From contig NZ_DLHA01000027.1 of NCBI RefSeq assembly GCF_002482975.1, forward strand, positions 1 through 6,134: 6,134 nucleotides of DNA. The letters are read 5' to 3'. Position numbers and translations under genes: made by a program. The stretch comes from Flavobacterium sp. UBA7680. Lineage in GTDB: Bacteria > Bacteroidota > Bacteroidia > Flavobacteriales > Flavobacteriaceae. The notes under the pieces were generated by a model. That model saw nothing but the letters and a program-made list of their open reading frames with translations, ran no database searches and was not told where the DNA came from. The first letter of the stretch is position 1. Each line of letters opens with the position of its first letter. Shown one piece after another: positions 1-5,838 of this stretch.

Positions 1-168
1 GTCAAGTTTTTTTAGGAGATGACAAACGGTTTACGTTCCCCAATCTAAAAGTTTATGTCTACCAACTAAACAGGATACGTTTGCCAAAGTATACAGCTCT
101 TCAGCCAGGTCTGCCCACATGGATGGCTGGCTTATTTATCCTTTTACGAGCTATTTAATCCGGGGGGT

Positions 169-204
169 AAAAAAAAGTGAACCGGATTGGATTCACGTTT
201 TTTT
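169..204. terminator. Bidirectional intrinsic terminator-like hairpin
   Basis: An A-run at 169-176 is followed by GTGAA (177-181), a 10-base loop, TTCAC (192-196), one g, then seven Ts (198-204). The A-run and T-run can pair and extend the short stem, and either strand would end in a U-tract. On the minus strand it lies about 140 bases past the stop of the 61-residue gene, so it probably ends that transcript. The GC part of the stem is short, so strength is uncertain. Confidence 0.5.
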
Positions 205-205
205 G

Positions 206-278
206 ATCCTGTCAGGATAAAGGTTTGAATCCTGATCAGATTTGAAACCGGATTGTTTTTGAAATACCCCAATTTGAA
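206..278. repeat. Cluster of short inverted and phased direct repeats
   Basis: ATCCTG (206-211) is followed after one base by its complement CAGGAT (213-218), and ATCCTG recurs at 229-234, so the middle copy could pair with either neighbour. TTTGAA occurs at 224, 241, 258 and 273, giving spacings of 17, 17 and 15. The first two 17-base units also agree at CC and GAT positions (TTTGAAtCCtGAT against TTTGAAaCCgGAT). AACCGGATTG occurs twice, at 180-189 and 246-255. This could be a decayed tandem repeat or a set of protein-binding sites; no function can be assigned. Confidence 0.35.
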
Positions 279-345
279 ACTTCGTAGAGCCGCATGTTGA
301 TTGTTGACTTGTATGGAGAGCGGGGCAGAAAATTTCATCACCCTA

Positions 346-531
346 TTAAAGTCTGGATAGTCTTTTGTGGGTACTGTTCATTTGATGTTCAATAAACCGG
401 GGTATGTTACTGTACTTATTCATACGCCGTAAGATGGCATTCTTTCTTTTATGATTGATCAGTGCAAACAGAGAAGCTGTTCCTGCAATGATGAATACAG
501 CGGCGATTATTTCAAGTGTTTCGTTTTTCAT
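346..531 (-). CDS. Small single-pass membrane protein of unknown function
   Basis: This encodes 61 residues. Residues about 8-26 form one hydrophobic helix (IIAAVFIIAGTASLFALI), followed at once by a basic stretch (HKRKNAILRR), which predicts a short N-terminus outside and a basic tail in the cytoplasm. The rest is polar and basic, with no known motif or catalytic residues. The start follows an A-rich leader without a clear Shine-Dalgarno, normal for Bacteroidota. The nearest promoter-like element (634-641) lies upstream of a strong hairpin (556-595), so expression may depend on read-through or attenuation. A terminator-like hairpin follows at 169-204. It may be a real small gene; a spurious frame cannot be excluded. 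I do not recognise the family. Confidence 0.5.
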   Translation of the reverse strand: MKNETLEIIAAVFIIAGTASLFALINHKRKNAILRRMNKYSNIPRFIEHQMNSTHKRLSRL

Positions 532-549
532 CTTAATTGGATTTTAGGT

Positions 550-630
550 TTGGATAAAAAAGCCAACCACCTTGTCGAAGATGTGGCTGGCTTTTAAATA
601 TCAAGTTAGATTTGTAGCTGTGAACCTACA
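550..630 (-). ncRNA. Candidate small RNA or attenuated leader
   Basis: On the minus strand a perfect -7 box (TATCTTTG, 641-634) would start transcription near 629-630. That is exactly where a small hairpin begins (TGTAG/CTACA, arms at 626-630 and 613-617). After a short unpaired linker comes a strong terminator hairpin (595-558) with a U-tract, giving a transcript of about 75-80 bases. Promoter, 5' hairpin, linker and terminator with no open frame is the usual plan of a small RNA. The same layout could be an attenuator leader for the 61-residue gene that starts at 531. No known RNA family is recognised. Confidence 0.35.
556..595. terminator. Strong intrinsic terminator, active on the minus strand
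   Basis: AAAAGCCA (558-565) pairs with TGGCTTTT (588-595), then after one A/C mismatch CCAC (567-570) pairs with GTGG (583-586). The loop region contains a further CTT/AAG pairing around GTCG. The stem has about 12 Watson-Crick pairs plus the apical ones. A-run and T-run on the two sides make it terminator-like in both directions. On the minus strand it follows the end of the STAND gene by about 150 bases and is the first clear stop signal for that transcript. It also ends the candidate small RNA. Confidence 0.8.
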
Positions 631-633
631 TTG

Positions 634-641
634 CAAAGATA
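634..641 (-). promoter_or_regulatory. Bacteroidota -7 element (TATCTTTG)
   Basis: This is a perfect match to the Bacteroidota TAnnTTTG -7 consensus on the minus strand, followed by CA as is common in this group. No good -33 TTTG is seen at the usual distance. It would drive the candidate small RNA at 550-630 and possibly the 61-residue gene. Confidence 0.45.
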
Positions 642-745
642 AGATGGATGTAAAACAGGCTTTTATACAATTAACTTTGAATGTTACAGGATTTAAATGC
701 TCAGATATTAATGATTCTTGCTATTTGATTGTTTTAGAACTTTTC

Positions 746-1879
746 TTATTTCGAACCTTCAGATTTTGAAAGCACACTTTTTAATTTATTTCCAAATTCC
801 GACTGCTTTACATCAGTAATCGCGTTTGTTAGGTCATTATCAAATTTTTCAGGATTTTCAAAAAAATCAATCTTATTAAGTTTAAAAACAAATGGTTTAT
901 GGTAATTTTCAGATGTTTCAGAAATAACCTTATTACACACTTCTTTCCCCACATTATTTTTATTTATTCTTATTGCTATCTCTGTAAAATGAGATAATCC
1001 GTCAAGTACGTGATTTCTACAACTAGTACTTAAACCCATGATATCAATATCTTCTATAAGAGAATACAATCTACTACCTGGATACTTAAAAATTTCTTGC
1101 ATTCTCTCCTTTTGTTCATTGTATAAGATATCGTAATTTGATTTAGAAATTTCCCTAAACCTACTTTTCCCTTTAAGATCATCCCGTTCAGTAACTACCA
1201 ATATAGCTTTATAGGTAGTTAATATTCCAAGTAATTTCAAATATGATTCTGATGATAAACGAGGTTTTAATTTGAAGAAATTCTCAATTATTTGAATTGC
1301 TAAATATTTTGAAGTTGGAGTTGAAGAATCAGCCCAAGCATTTGAAGAATAATACAGAGTATAGATTTCATCTTTTTTAAACAGTGAAAAATAATCTTCA
1401 TATAACTTCAAGGCCTTTTGAAATTTACTTTTTTGTTGGATAAGGTAAGTGGCAAAATTGATTAATGCTGTGCGTTTAATCTCATAAGGTGTTTTTTGTC
1501 TGTTAAGAATTCTTCTGTAGCTATTTTCCACTTCTACTTCTGTTGAGATAAATCTACTTGCGTCTGCATTAGTTAATAATGCTTGTTCTGTAGAGGTTCT
1601 TTTGTCTGTATCTATGATTTTTGCTCTACTCATAATTCCACCATCAAATTCATTACCTTTATTTTGGTAATAAATCTTCATTAGTTTAAAAATTTCTAAT
1701 GAGTAAACTCGGAAAAAACCATCTTCAATTGTTACTATTTTTAGCTTAATAAGTTCATTGAGAGCATTAAAAAAATCATCATCAGTTTCTGAATCTTCTT
1801 TGTTAAGTATAAATCTTAATGTGCTAATTAATCCTGTTAAATCATTTTCATCAACTAACAGGCTGATTGCTAAAAACAT
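746..1879 (-). CDS. C-terminal part of split STAND NTPase: winged helix and TPR-like region
   Basis: This encodes 377 residues from an ATG that overlaps the end of the upstream frame by ten bases. Residues 1-70 look like the winged-helix part that follows an NB-ARC core (MFLAISLLVD at the start, LIKLKIVTIEDGFFRVYS as the later strand-helix pair). Residues about 120-185 resemble TPR helices (ALINFATYLIQQ, then FQKALKLYEDYF). The rest is helical and unrecognised; in STAND proteins this end is usually the sensor. Upstream of the ATG the same frame stays open for 12 codons and reads YLSHDGKN, which continues naturally from the upstream protein, so this is best seen as the 3' half of one gene rather than an independent gene. 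Translation as a separate, coupled polypeptide is also possible. The first clear terminator is at 556-595. Confidence 0.75.
   Translation of the reverse strand: MFLAISLLVDENDLTGLISTLRFILNKEDSETDDDFFNALNELIKLKIVTIEDGFFRVYSLEIFKLMKIYYQNKGNEFDGGIMSRAKIIDTDKRTSTEQALLTNADASRFISTEVEVENSYRRILNRQKTPYEIKRTALINFATYLIQQKSKFQKALKLYEDYFSLFKKDEIYTLYYSSNAWADSSTPTSKYLAIQIIENFFKLKPRLSSESYLKLLGILTTYKAILVVTERDDLKGKSRFREISKSNYDILYNEQKERMQEIFKYPGSRLYSLIEDIDIMGLSTSCRNHVLDGLSHFTEIAIRINKNNVGKEVCNKVISETSENYHKPFVFKLNKIDFFENPEKFDNDLTNAITDVKQSEFGNKLKSVLSKSEGSK
1833..1862 (-). repeat. Perfect 7-bp stem-loop downstream of the frame junction
   Basis: On the transcript, CCTGTTA (1862-1856) pairs with TAACAGG (1839-1833), with one possible extra G-U pair and a loop of about 14-16 bases. 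It begins 19 bases after the GGGAAAA heptamer. Stimulatory structures for -1 frameshifting usually start about 5-9 bases downstream, so the spacing is longer than usual and its role is doubtful. Confidence 0.4.
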
Positions 1880-3462
1880 ATTTTTCCCATCGTGAGATAG
1901 GTATTCATAAATTCGTCATAAAGAAAATTTATTGTTTCTTTCGTTGATTTTATTTCAGTGTTTAAGGCTTCAAGCAACGTCCCTTTCTGAGCGGCAAAAA
2001 TTCCAAGTTGGAGGATAAATAATGGTCTTCCTGATGTAATTTCAAAAACTTTTTTACGTATTTCTTTATTTCTAAGCTCTCTTTGAAGCTGATCAAGATT
2101 AAAATTAGGAATTTCATTTTTTATTGCCTCTTGAAGGAACATAATACATTCATCTTCATTTAATTCTTTTGTTTGAATCTCTTCTCCTGTAATAAGAATT
2201 GCTGACCTTGTTGTTATAATAATTTTGTGATGATTAATATTTAGTTTATTTAAAAATTCAATTATCCTATCTTTTTCTTCTTTACTAAAAGTTTCAAAGT
2301 CATCGATAATTATCAGTAGTTTGCCTTGATAATTTAATATGTGACGATCATTCAAATCATCATAAGAAAATATTATGGAATTGACAACTCGAATTATATC
2401 ATCTAAAGAAGTAATTCCATCTGAAATATGATTAATGCGGCCGTGATAATAATTGTATTGTCTATCTTTCGCTGATAGGAAAATCACATAATCAAATACT
2501 TTTTTTGCTTGATTACATAGGATTTCACACACTCTTTGAATTGATGCTGTTTTCCCAACTCCTCCATGCCCCCAAATAGTACCAAAGACCGAGGCCATAT
2601 TGTTTTCTAAAAAACTAATAATCTTCTTAGTGATTCCTACATCTATGTACTTACTAAAATTATTTTGAAAAGCATTTATTACTGTTCCATTAGCTGATTT
2701 CCTTTTGGAACCATCGGAAAGAATAGATAATTTTTCAAATTCAGGTACTTCTATTGTAGAATGACCAGTTTTGAGAAGTTTATTATATTTTGTTCTTCCA
2801 GTTAATTTTTCTTCGATGGAACAAAAAGTATAAAATTCCGATTCATTTTCTAATAGAATAAATGGCGAAATTCTAACATAGTAGGTGCTTTTAATGAATA
2901 AAAATAAATCACCGACTTCGAAATTAAATATCTGCTTTGGACAAGACCATACTCTATAGGTAAAACCATCAGACTTATAAGATATGCCTTTAAATGTATT
3001 GTCTTCTTCCTTTGTAACTTTTATTATCTCAACTTCATTAAAAATGTCATGTAAGTTTGGGGCTTCAATTAATTCGAAGAATTTTTCAAAAAAGTTTAAA
3101 TAATTCTCTGTATCATCTTCGAATGAAAAGCCATGACCAATCTTTTCATTCCTGAATCTGGGATAATCATCTATAAAGTTATATAAGCCTTTAACCTTTC
3201 TATTCCCAAAAAATTCAGATGATAAATCTAATTTTCGAATCATTGAAATTATAGTACCAATTGATGGTTTTCCAATACAGTTTATAATATACTCCCTATC
3301 ATCTATTGATATTGTTTCCCAATTCTTATTCCACAAATAAGACAATATATATATTAGTATAAACTCAAACTTTGATTGATAGTGTATTCGTAATTCTGCT
3401 CTTTGATTGTCAGATTTTAAAAAATCAATTTTTTTATTTAAGTTACTTAATATATAATTCAT
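1870..3462 (-). CDS. N-terminal part of split STAND NTPase: HEPN-like domain and P-loop NTPase
   Basis: This encodes 530 residues. Residues about 20-135 resemble a HEPN domain of the Swt1-like kind: KPSIGTIISMIRKL (65-78) leads to RFRNEKIGHG (102-111), in which R104 and H110 fit the RX4-6H motif of HEPN ribonucleases. Residues 145-240 are beta-rich (GDLFLFI, then YYVRISPFILL). The NTPase has Walker A GHGGVGKT (298-305), Walker B LLIIIDDFE (382-390), a sensor-like KIIITTRS (413-420) and an ARC-type SGRPLFI (477-483). Known STAND proteins use ATP-driven oligomerisation to activate such N-terminal effectors. The frame stops inside the winged helix, where the next frame takes over. A perfect -7 box lies just upstream at 3487-3494. 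NTPase class is confident; HEPN activity is inferred from the motif only. Confidence 0.85.
   Translation of the reverse strand: MNYILSNLNKKIDFLKSDNQRAELRIHYQSKFEFILIYILSYLWNKNWETISIDDREYIINCIGKPSIGTIISMIRKLDLSSEFFGNRKVKGLYNFIDDYPRFRNEKIGHGFSFEDDTENYLNFFEKFFELIEAPNLHDIFNEVEIIKVTKEEDNTFKGISYKSDGFTYRVWSCPKQIFNFEVGDLFLFIKSTYYVRISPFILLENESEFYTFCSIEEKLTGRTKYNKLLKTGHSTIEVPEFEKLSILSDGSKRKSANGTVINAFQNNFSKYIDVGITKKIISFLENNMASVFGTIWGHGGVGKTASIQRVCEILCNQAKKVFDYVIFLSAKDRQYNYYHGRINHISDGITSLDDIIRVVNSIIFSYDDLNDRHILNYQGKLLIIIDDFETFSKEEKDRIIEFLNKLNINHHKIIITTRSAILITGEEIQTKELNEDECIMFLQEAIKNEIPNFNLDQLQRELRNKEIRKKVFEITSGRPLFILQLGIFAAQKGTLLEALNTEIKSTKETINFLYDEFMNTYLTMGKICF
1882..1888 (-). other. Candidate -1 slippery heptamer G GGA AAA
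   Basis: In the upstream frame the codons read ATG GGA AAA ATA, so GGGAAAA lies in the canonical X XXY YYZ phase. A one-base backward slip continues as AAT ATG TTT into the downstream frame, giving MGKNMFLAIS. The upstream frame ends ten bases after the heptamer completes. The alternative is a plain indel just upstream: the downstream frame already reads YLSHDGK before the heptamer, and LS-x-DGK fits a winged-helix start better than YLTMGK. Confidence 0.4.
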
Positions 3463-3693
3463 TTATGAGTATTTAAATTTAGATTTCAAAAGTAGAGAAA
3501 TAGCTTTGTAAATATTTTTATTTCGCCCTTGTTGATGTAAGCGTAAATGCAAACCAGTGCGACTTACCAACGAAAATAGAGAAACATTTTTTAAAATAAA
3601 TACTCCTTATTATAATAGAATCAGTGTATGGATAGTGGAAGTCTTTAATGTGACAATAGATCCGGAACAATAAGAATTGATAGTTTTGAATAA
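3463..3693. other. 231-base gap between the two AT-rich genes
   Basis: No gene is visible; the best start gives only seven codons (MFLYFRW). No terminator is seen after the 373-residue gene, so read-through into the STAND gene is possible. A -7 box at 3487-3494 may also start the STAND gene independently. An imperfect inverted repeat (GTAAGCG at 3537-3543 against CGACTTAC at 3560-3567) sits in a locally GC-richer patch; its meaning is unknown. Confidence 0.5.
3487..3494 (-). promoter_or_regulatory. Bacteroidota -7 element (TACTTTTG) before the STAND gene
   Basis: On the minus strand TACTTTTG matches TAnnTTTG perfectly and ends 24 bases before the start codon at 3462, predicting a leader of about 20 bases. 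No convincing -33 TTTG is present at the usual spacing. If active, the STAND gene would have its own promoter besides any read-through from the 373-residue gene. Confidence 0.45.
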
Positions 3694-4815
3694 TTAAGAT
3701 AGCAAGTAATCTTCTTCTAATAATTCATCATCCGATTTCTTTTTGGATTTAATGTATTCAGTTGTGTAAAGTTTTAAGGTATCCCCTTTCTCCAATATTT
3801 TATTGTCTTTATAAAATTTTTCAATTTCATTATTATCGAACCATCTGCTACCAACTAGTCCTAACTTAAAAAGCTTTTCAAAAATGTAGTGGTTTGGGTA
3901 GGTTAATGCTAAATGTTTTTTATCAAGTTTTTTGTCTTTTTTACTCAAATCAATCGCTTTGCAAATAGGTATATGCAATCCACTTGAAACCATTTTATTT
4001 TTATGTTTTTGTAATTTATCTGTAGGTCTCAAAAAACCACAACAGTGTGGCATTCTGAATGTTTCCTCTTTTGAACTAGGGTGTTCACAGAAATTACAAT
4101 CACAAAGTGTTTTTCGCAATTTTGCTAATTGTTCATTTAAATTTCCGTTGGAAAAATAAATTCGACCATCCTCCCAGGTTTTATATTGTAAAAAAAGAAA
4201 ACGTACTTTTTCGCTTTCTATGTCGTATTGTTCATAAATTAAATCAGCTCCTGTAATATGCTCCTCTTTATCTGGGTGAAGCAATCGCATTCTAAGGAAT
4301 CTATTTTCTGTAATTTCATAATCAACATACTTGTAACCATTATCTAAAACTTCTCCAAAAATCTCACGTCTATCTATCTGAGCAAAATCTCTTACCAAAA
4401 TTGCATTCTCTGTAAGATGTCTAGGTTTTAAGCTCTCTCTCGCCGCATGAAGTCTGGCAATTTTGGCATTTGTCGCTCTTAAGTCCTTTTTTTCTAAAGA
4501 AGATTTACTTGTTAATATTTTAAGTCTTTCTATTTCAGCATCTATTAAATCTACAGGATCTGTTTGCTCACCATTTCCAGAACTTAATATTGCTTCCTCT
4601 TTATATTGCCTAACAATTTCGCTATCATTTTTTTCACTTAGTAGCTTTTCAAATTCATTATATAATCCTTCATCTAAGTCATACAAAAATCTTAAGGATT
4701 GTTCATAAGTTGGTGGAAATTGTTTACGGGTTGCAATACTTACTGCGTCGCGAATCCCACTAACAGTTTGAAAAGCTATATTTAAATTTTGGTCTCCAAC
4801 TAAATCTGCACTCAT
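3694..4815 (-). CDS. Putative PD-(D/E)XK-like nuclease with cysteine cluster, family unrecognised
   Basis: This encodes 373 residues; I do not recognise the family. Residues 1-60 are helical (FPPTYEQSLRFLYDLDEGLY at 33-52). Residues 85-131 form a charged helical region, perhaps a coiled-coil hairpin. The core looks like a PD-(D/E)XK fold: E170, then GADLIYEQ with D191, a short gap and the strand VRFLFLQYK with Q210 and K212, resembling the D...(E/Q)XK catalytic pattern. A cysteine cluster follows (C238, C240, C243, then H257, C258, C259), suggesting bound zinc, and then a conserved-looking LRPTDKLQ. The tail is lysine-rich, then acidic. No signal or membrane segment is seen, so it is probably cytoplasmic. 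It precedes the STAND gene on the same strand. Only a weak -7 match (TAAATTTA, 4835-4842) lies upstream. Gene is confident; nuclease role is inferred. Confidence 0.8.
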   Translation of the reverse strand: MSADLVGDQNLNIAFQTVSGIRDAVSIATRKQFPPTYEQSLRFLYDLDEGLYNEFEKLLSEKNDSEIVRQYKEEAILSSGNGEQTDPVDLIDAEIERLKILTSKSSLEKKDLRATNAKIARLHAARESLKPRHLTENAILVRDFAQIDRREIFGEVLDNGYKYVDYEITENRFLRMRLLHPDKEEHITGADLIYEQYDIESEKVRFLFLQYKTWEDGRIYFSNGNLNEQLAKLRKTLCDCNFCEHPSSKEETFRMPHCCGFLRPTDKLQKHKNKMVSSGLHIPICKAIDLSKKDKKLDKKHLALTYPNHYIFEKLFKLGLVGSRWFDNNEIEKFYKDNKILEKGDTLKLYTTEYIKSKKKSDDELLEEDYLLS

Positions 4816-5003
4816 GTCAATTGATTTATTTTGCTAAATTTATATCAGACAATTTGATAAAAAAAACAAATTCCAAAACGTGTATCAAGTGGTCTCCTGC
4901 TCGAAGTTTTACGAACGGCATCCCGAACTATAAAATAACAGAGGGTTTTCTCCTATTTGCATTTGTTCGATAGTCCCGCTATTCGTCTTATTCCAAATAA
5001 CCC

Positions 5004-5025
5004 GCCCGGGCCGAACCGGACGGGC
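5004..5025. repeat. GC-rich hairpin
   Basis: GCCCG (5004-5008) pairs with CGGGC (5021-5025). An inner GG/CC pairing with a bulge is possible. It stands out in an AT-rich surrounding. Neither strand has a good U-tract after it, so a terminator role is weak. Confidence 0.4.
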
Positions 5026-5035
5026 ATCCGGAAAA

Positions 5036-5077
5036 TAGAGCAATCCTGAAAGAGAAAAGCTCAATCGGGTTGCTCTA
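5036..5077 (-). terminator. Long stem-loop after the 128-residue gene, possible terminator
   Basis: TAGAGCAATCC (5036-5046) pairs with GGGTTGCTCTA (5067-5077), 11 pairs including one wobble, with a 20-base loop. On the minus strand the stem is followed by TTTTCC, a short U-rich stretch. It begins about 36 bases after the stop of the 128-residue gene, the right place for a terminator, though the U-tract is poor. Confidence 0.45.
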
Positions 5078-5112
5078 ACCTTCATTTATGATACATGGTT
5101 AAAAGGTCTGCA

Positions 5113-5499
5113 TCAGAAGAAAATTGAATTGCGATACATCCTGCTTTGCAGTTCTATTTTTTTAATGTTCTCGGCGCATTGGAGCAGGTAATCGGTAAAT
5201 TCTTTCAGCCAGATGATATCGTTCGAAACACTGGCCATCTCTTCGTAAAGCGAACTGGTGAACTCATAAACGGTTCTTTCCAGGAAAGAGATAACCATCG
5301 CCAAAGGCATATCATTGACAAACACCTCCTCCTTCAAAAAAGGGTTTTCGGAAAGGGTCAACAGATTGTTGTAAGTGCGGACAGAAATTTCTCTGGTCTG
5401 GTGGAGCTGGAGGATAAAGCCTGCTCTCTTAGCTGCCAGCTCTGTTTCATTAAAAATCATTTTGCCGGAATGGTAGTTTGGTGTTGCAAAGAAGTTCAT
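5113..5499 (-). CDS. Hypothetical helical protein, 128 residues
   Basis: This encodes 128 residues, and the family is not recognised. The sequence reads as three or four amphipathic helices: about 17-48 (ETELAAKRAGFILQLHQTREIS), 62-86 (MPLAMVISFLERTVYEFTSSLYEE) and 90-118 (VSNDIIWLKEFTDYLLQCAENIKKIELQ). No signal peptide, membrane helix, nucleotide-binding motif or catalytic pattern is seen, so it is probably a small cytoplasmic helical-bundle protein. This strand was preferred over a longer plus-strand frame because its residue make-up and helix periodicity look like protein. The plus-strand product is Cys- and His-rich and patternless. It is divergent from the lipoprotein gene at 5873, and a possible promoter lies at 5613-5643. 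Confidence 0.65.
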   Translation of the reverse strand: MNFFATPNYHSGKMIFNETELAAKRAGFILQLHQTREISVRTYNNLLTLSENPFLKEEVFVNDMPLAMVISFLERTVYEFTSSLYEEMASVSNDIIWLKEFTDYLLQCAENIKKIELQSRMYRNSIFF

Positions 5500-5612
5500 A
5501 AAATTTGGTTTAGTTTTTTATCATGCGGTACAGAAAATTTGTTTTTTCCGGCACGGCAAAAATGTAATCATGGTGATGTTTACAGGGGCGTTTTTGTTTC
5601 AATTGGTTGTTG

Positions 5613-5643
5613 CAAATTTGGGTATAAAGCAAGCGGCATGCAA
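5613..5643 (-). promoter_or_regulatory. Possible promoter of the 128-residue gene
   Basis: On the minus strand TTG (5643-5641) is followed after 20 bases by CAAATTTG (5620-5613), one mismatch from TAnnTTTG. The spacing fits the Bacteroidota -33/-7 pattern. It would give a long leader of about 107 bases before the start at 5499, which lowers confidence. Confidence 0.3.
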
Positions 5644-5692
5644 GAGAGTAAATACTGTAATTTGAGCACCGTATAAGTCACACCCGTTTTGG

Positions 5693-5724
5693 GTACTTCT
5701 ACCGGATCTTATGCGTAGAAGTAC
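5693..5724. promoter_or_regulatory. Perfect 10-bp inverted repeat, likely operator
   Basis: GTACTTCTAC (5693-5702) and GTAGAAGTAC (5715-5724) are exact inverted copies with a 12-base spacer, so arm centres are 22 bases apart, about two helical turns. This suits a dimeric DNA-binding protein. The right arm also lies inside a second, mutually exclusive hairpin (ATGCGT 5711-5716 with ACGCAT 5723-5728). No U-tract follows, so it is not a normal terminator. It lies about 107 bases upstream of the lipoprotein -7 box. The regulator is unknown. Confidence 0.55.
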
Positions 5725-5830
5725 GCATTATCCTGCCGGGCAGATTTCTATTGTATTAAAAATGAATACTTTTTGTCATTGCTTTTGAGGAATACGTTTT
5801 GTTGCTATAGCTTTTCAACAAGTGCCAGCC

Positions 5831-5838
5831 TATATTTG
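5831..5838 (+). promoter_or_regulatory. Bacteroidota -7 element (TATATTTG) of the lipoprotein gene
   Basis: This is a perfect TAnnTTTG match, 34 bases before the ATG at 5873, predicting a leader of about 28-30 bases that is A-rich and lacks a Shine-Dalgarno. No good -33 TTTG is found at the normal spacing, which may mean that an activator, perhaps bound at 5693-5724, is needed. Confidence 0.6.

Larger units (their letters stand above)
1..345. other. Left flank without a convincing gene
   Basis: No coding region here is persuasive. The only open stretches are a 65-codon minus-strand frame that runs through a terminator-like hairpin and a 29-codon minus-strand frame near 31-120; neither has a recognisable domain. 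What can be seen is the hairpin at 169-204, a cluster of ATCCTG/CAGGAT inverted repeats at 206-234, and TTTGAA words spaced about 17 bases apart at 224-278. Base composition is less AT-rich than the central block, so this is probably host chromosome. Confidence 0.5.
746..3462 (-). pseudogene. Full-length STAND NTPase reading, broken by a -1 frame change
   Basis: Read through with a -1 shift at 1882-1888, the two overlapping frames give one protein of about 905 residues: HEPN-like N-terminus, beta-rich linker, NB-ARC-type NTPase, winged helix and TPR-like tail, the complete STAND order. The upstream frame ends in TMGKICF within the winged-helix region, a point where no natural domain boundary is expected. 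The downstream frame supplies the missing part with no gap. This entry is typed as a pseudogene because a frameshift mutation (or a sequence error) is the simplest explanation. A canonical slippery heptamer at the right place makes programmed frameshifting a live alternative. Confidence 0.55.
4816..5112. other. Right junction of the AT-rich block, no gene
   Basis: No coding frame is convincing. The first 60 bases are AT-rich and must hold the promoter of the 373-residue gene. From about 4880 onward the composition returns to that of the flank. Two hairpins follow: a GC-rich one at 5004-5025 and a longer one at 5036-5077. The change of composition marks the likely boundary of the acquired block. 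No transposase, integrase, tRNA end or clear target-site duplication is visible. Confidence 0.5.

Noticed and set aside
31..120. Minus-strand 29-codon frame starting MWADLAEELYTL
   Set aside because: It is helical-looking but too short, with no promoter or neighbour support.
103..132. AGCCAG/CTGGCT hairpin as a terminator
   Set aside because: It has only six pairs with an 18-base loop and no proper U-tract.
144..341. Minus-strand 65-codon open frame
   Set aside because: It runs through the terminator-like hairpin at 169-204 and has no recognisable features.
3680..3688. Plus-strand TAGTTTTG as a promoter
   Set aside because: It matches TAnnTTTG, but no plus-strand gene lies downstream.
3932..4708. 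Plus-strand open frames of 75 and 81 codons inside the 373-residue gene
   Set aside because: They are antisense shadows of a well-supported gene, without domains.
599..4890. TATCAAGT at 599-606 and 4883-4890 as direct repeats flanking the AT-rich block
   Set aside because: A shared 8-mer between two windows of a few hundred bases is expected by chance; no recombinase or longer repeat supports an attachment site.
5146..5676. Plus-strand 176-codon open frame
   Set aside because: It overlaps the minus-strand 128-residue gene, its product is Cys/His-rich without pattern, and it has no promoter or domain; treated as a shadow.
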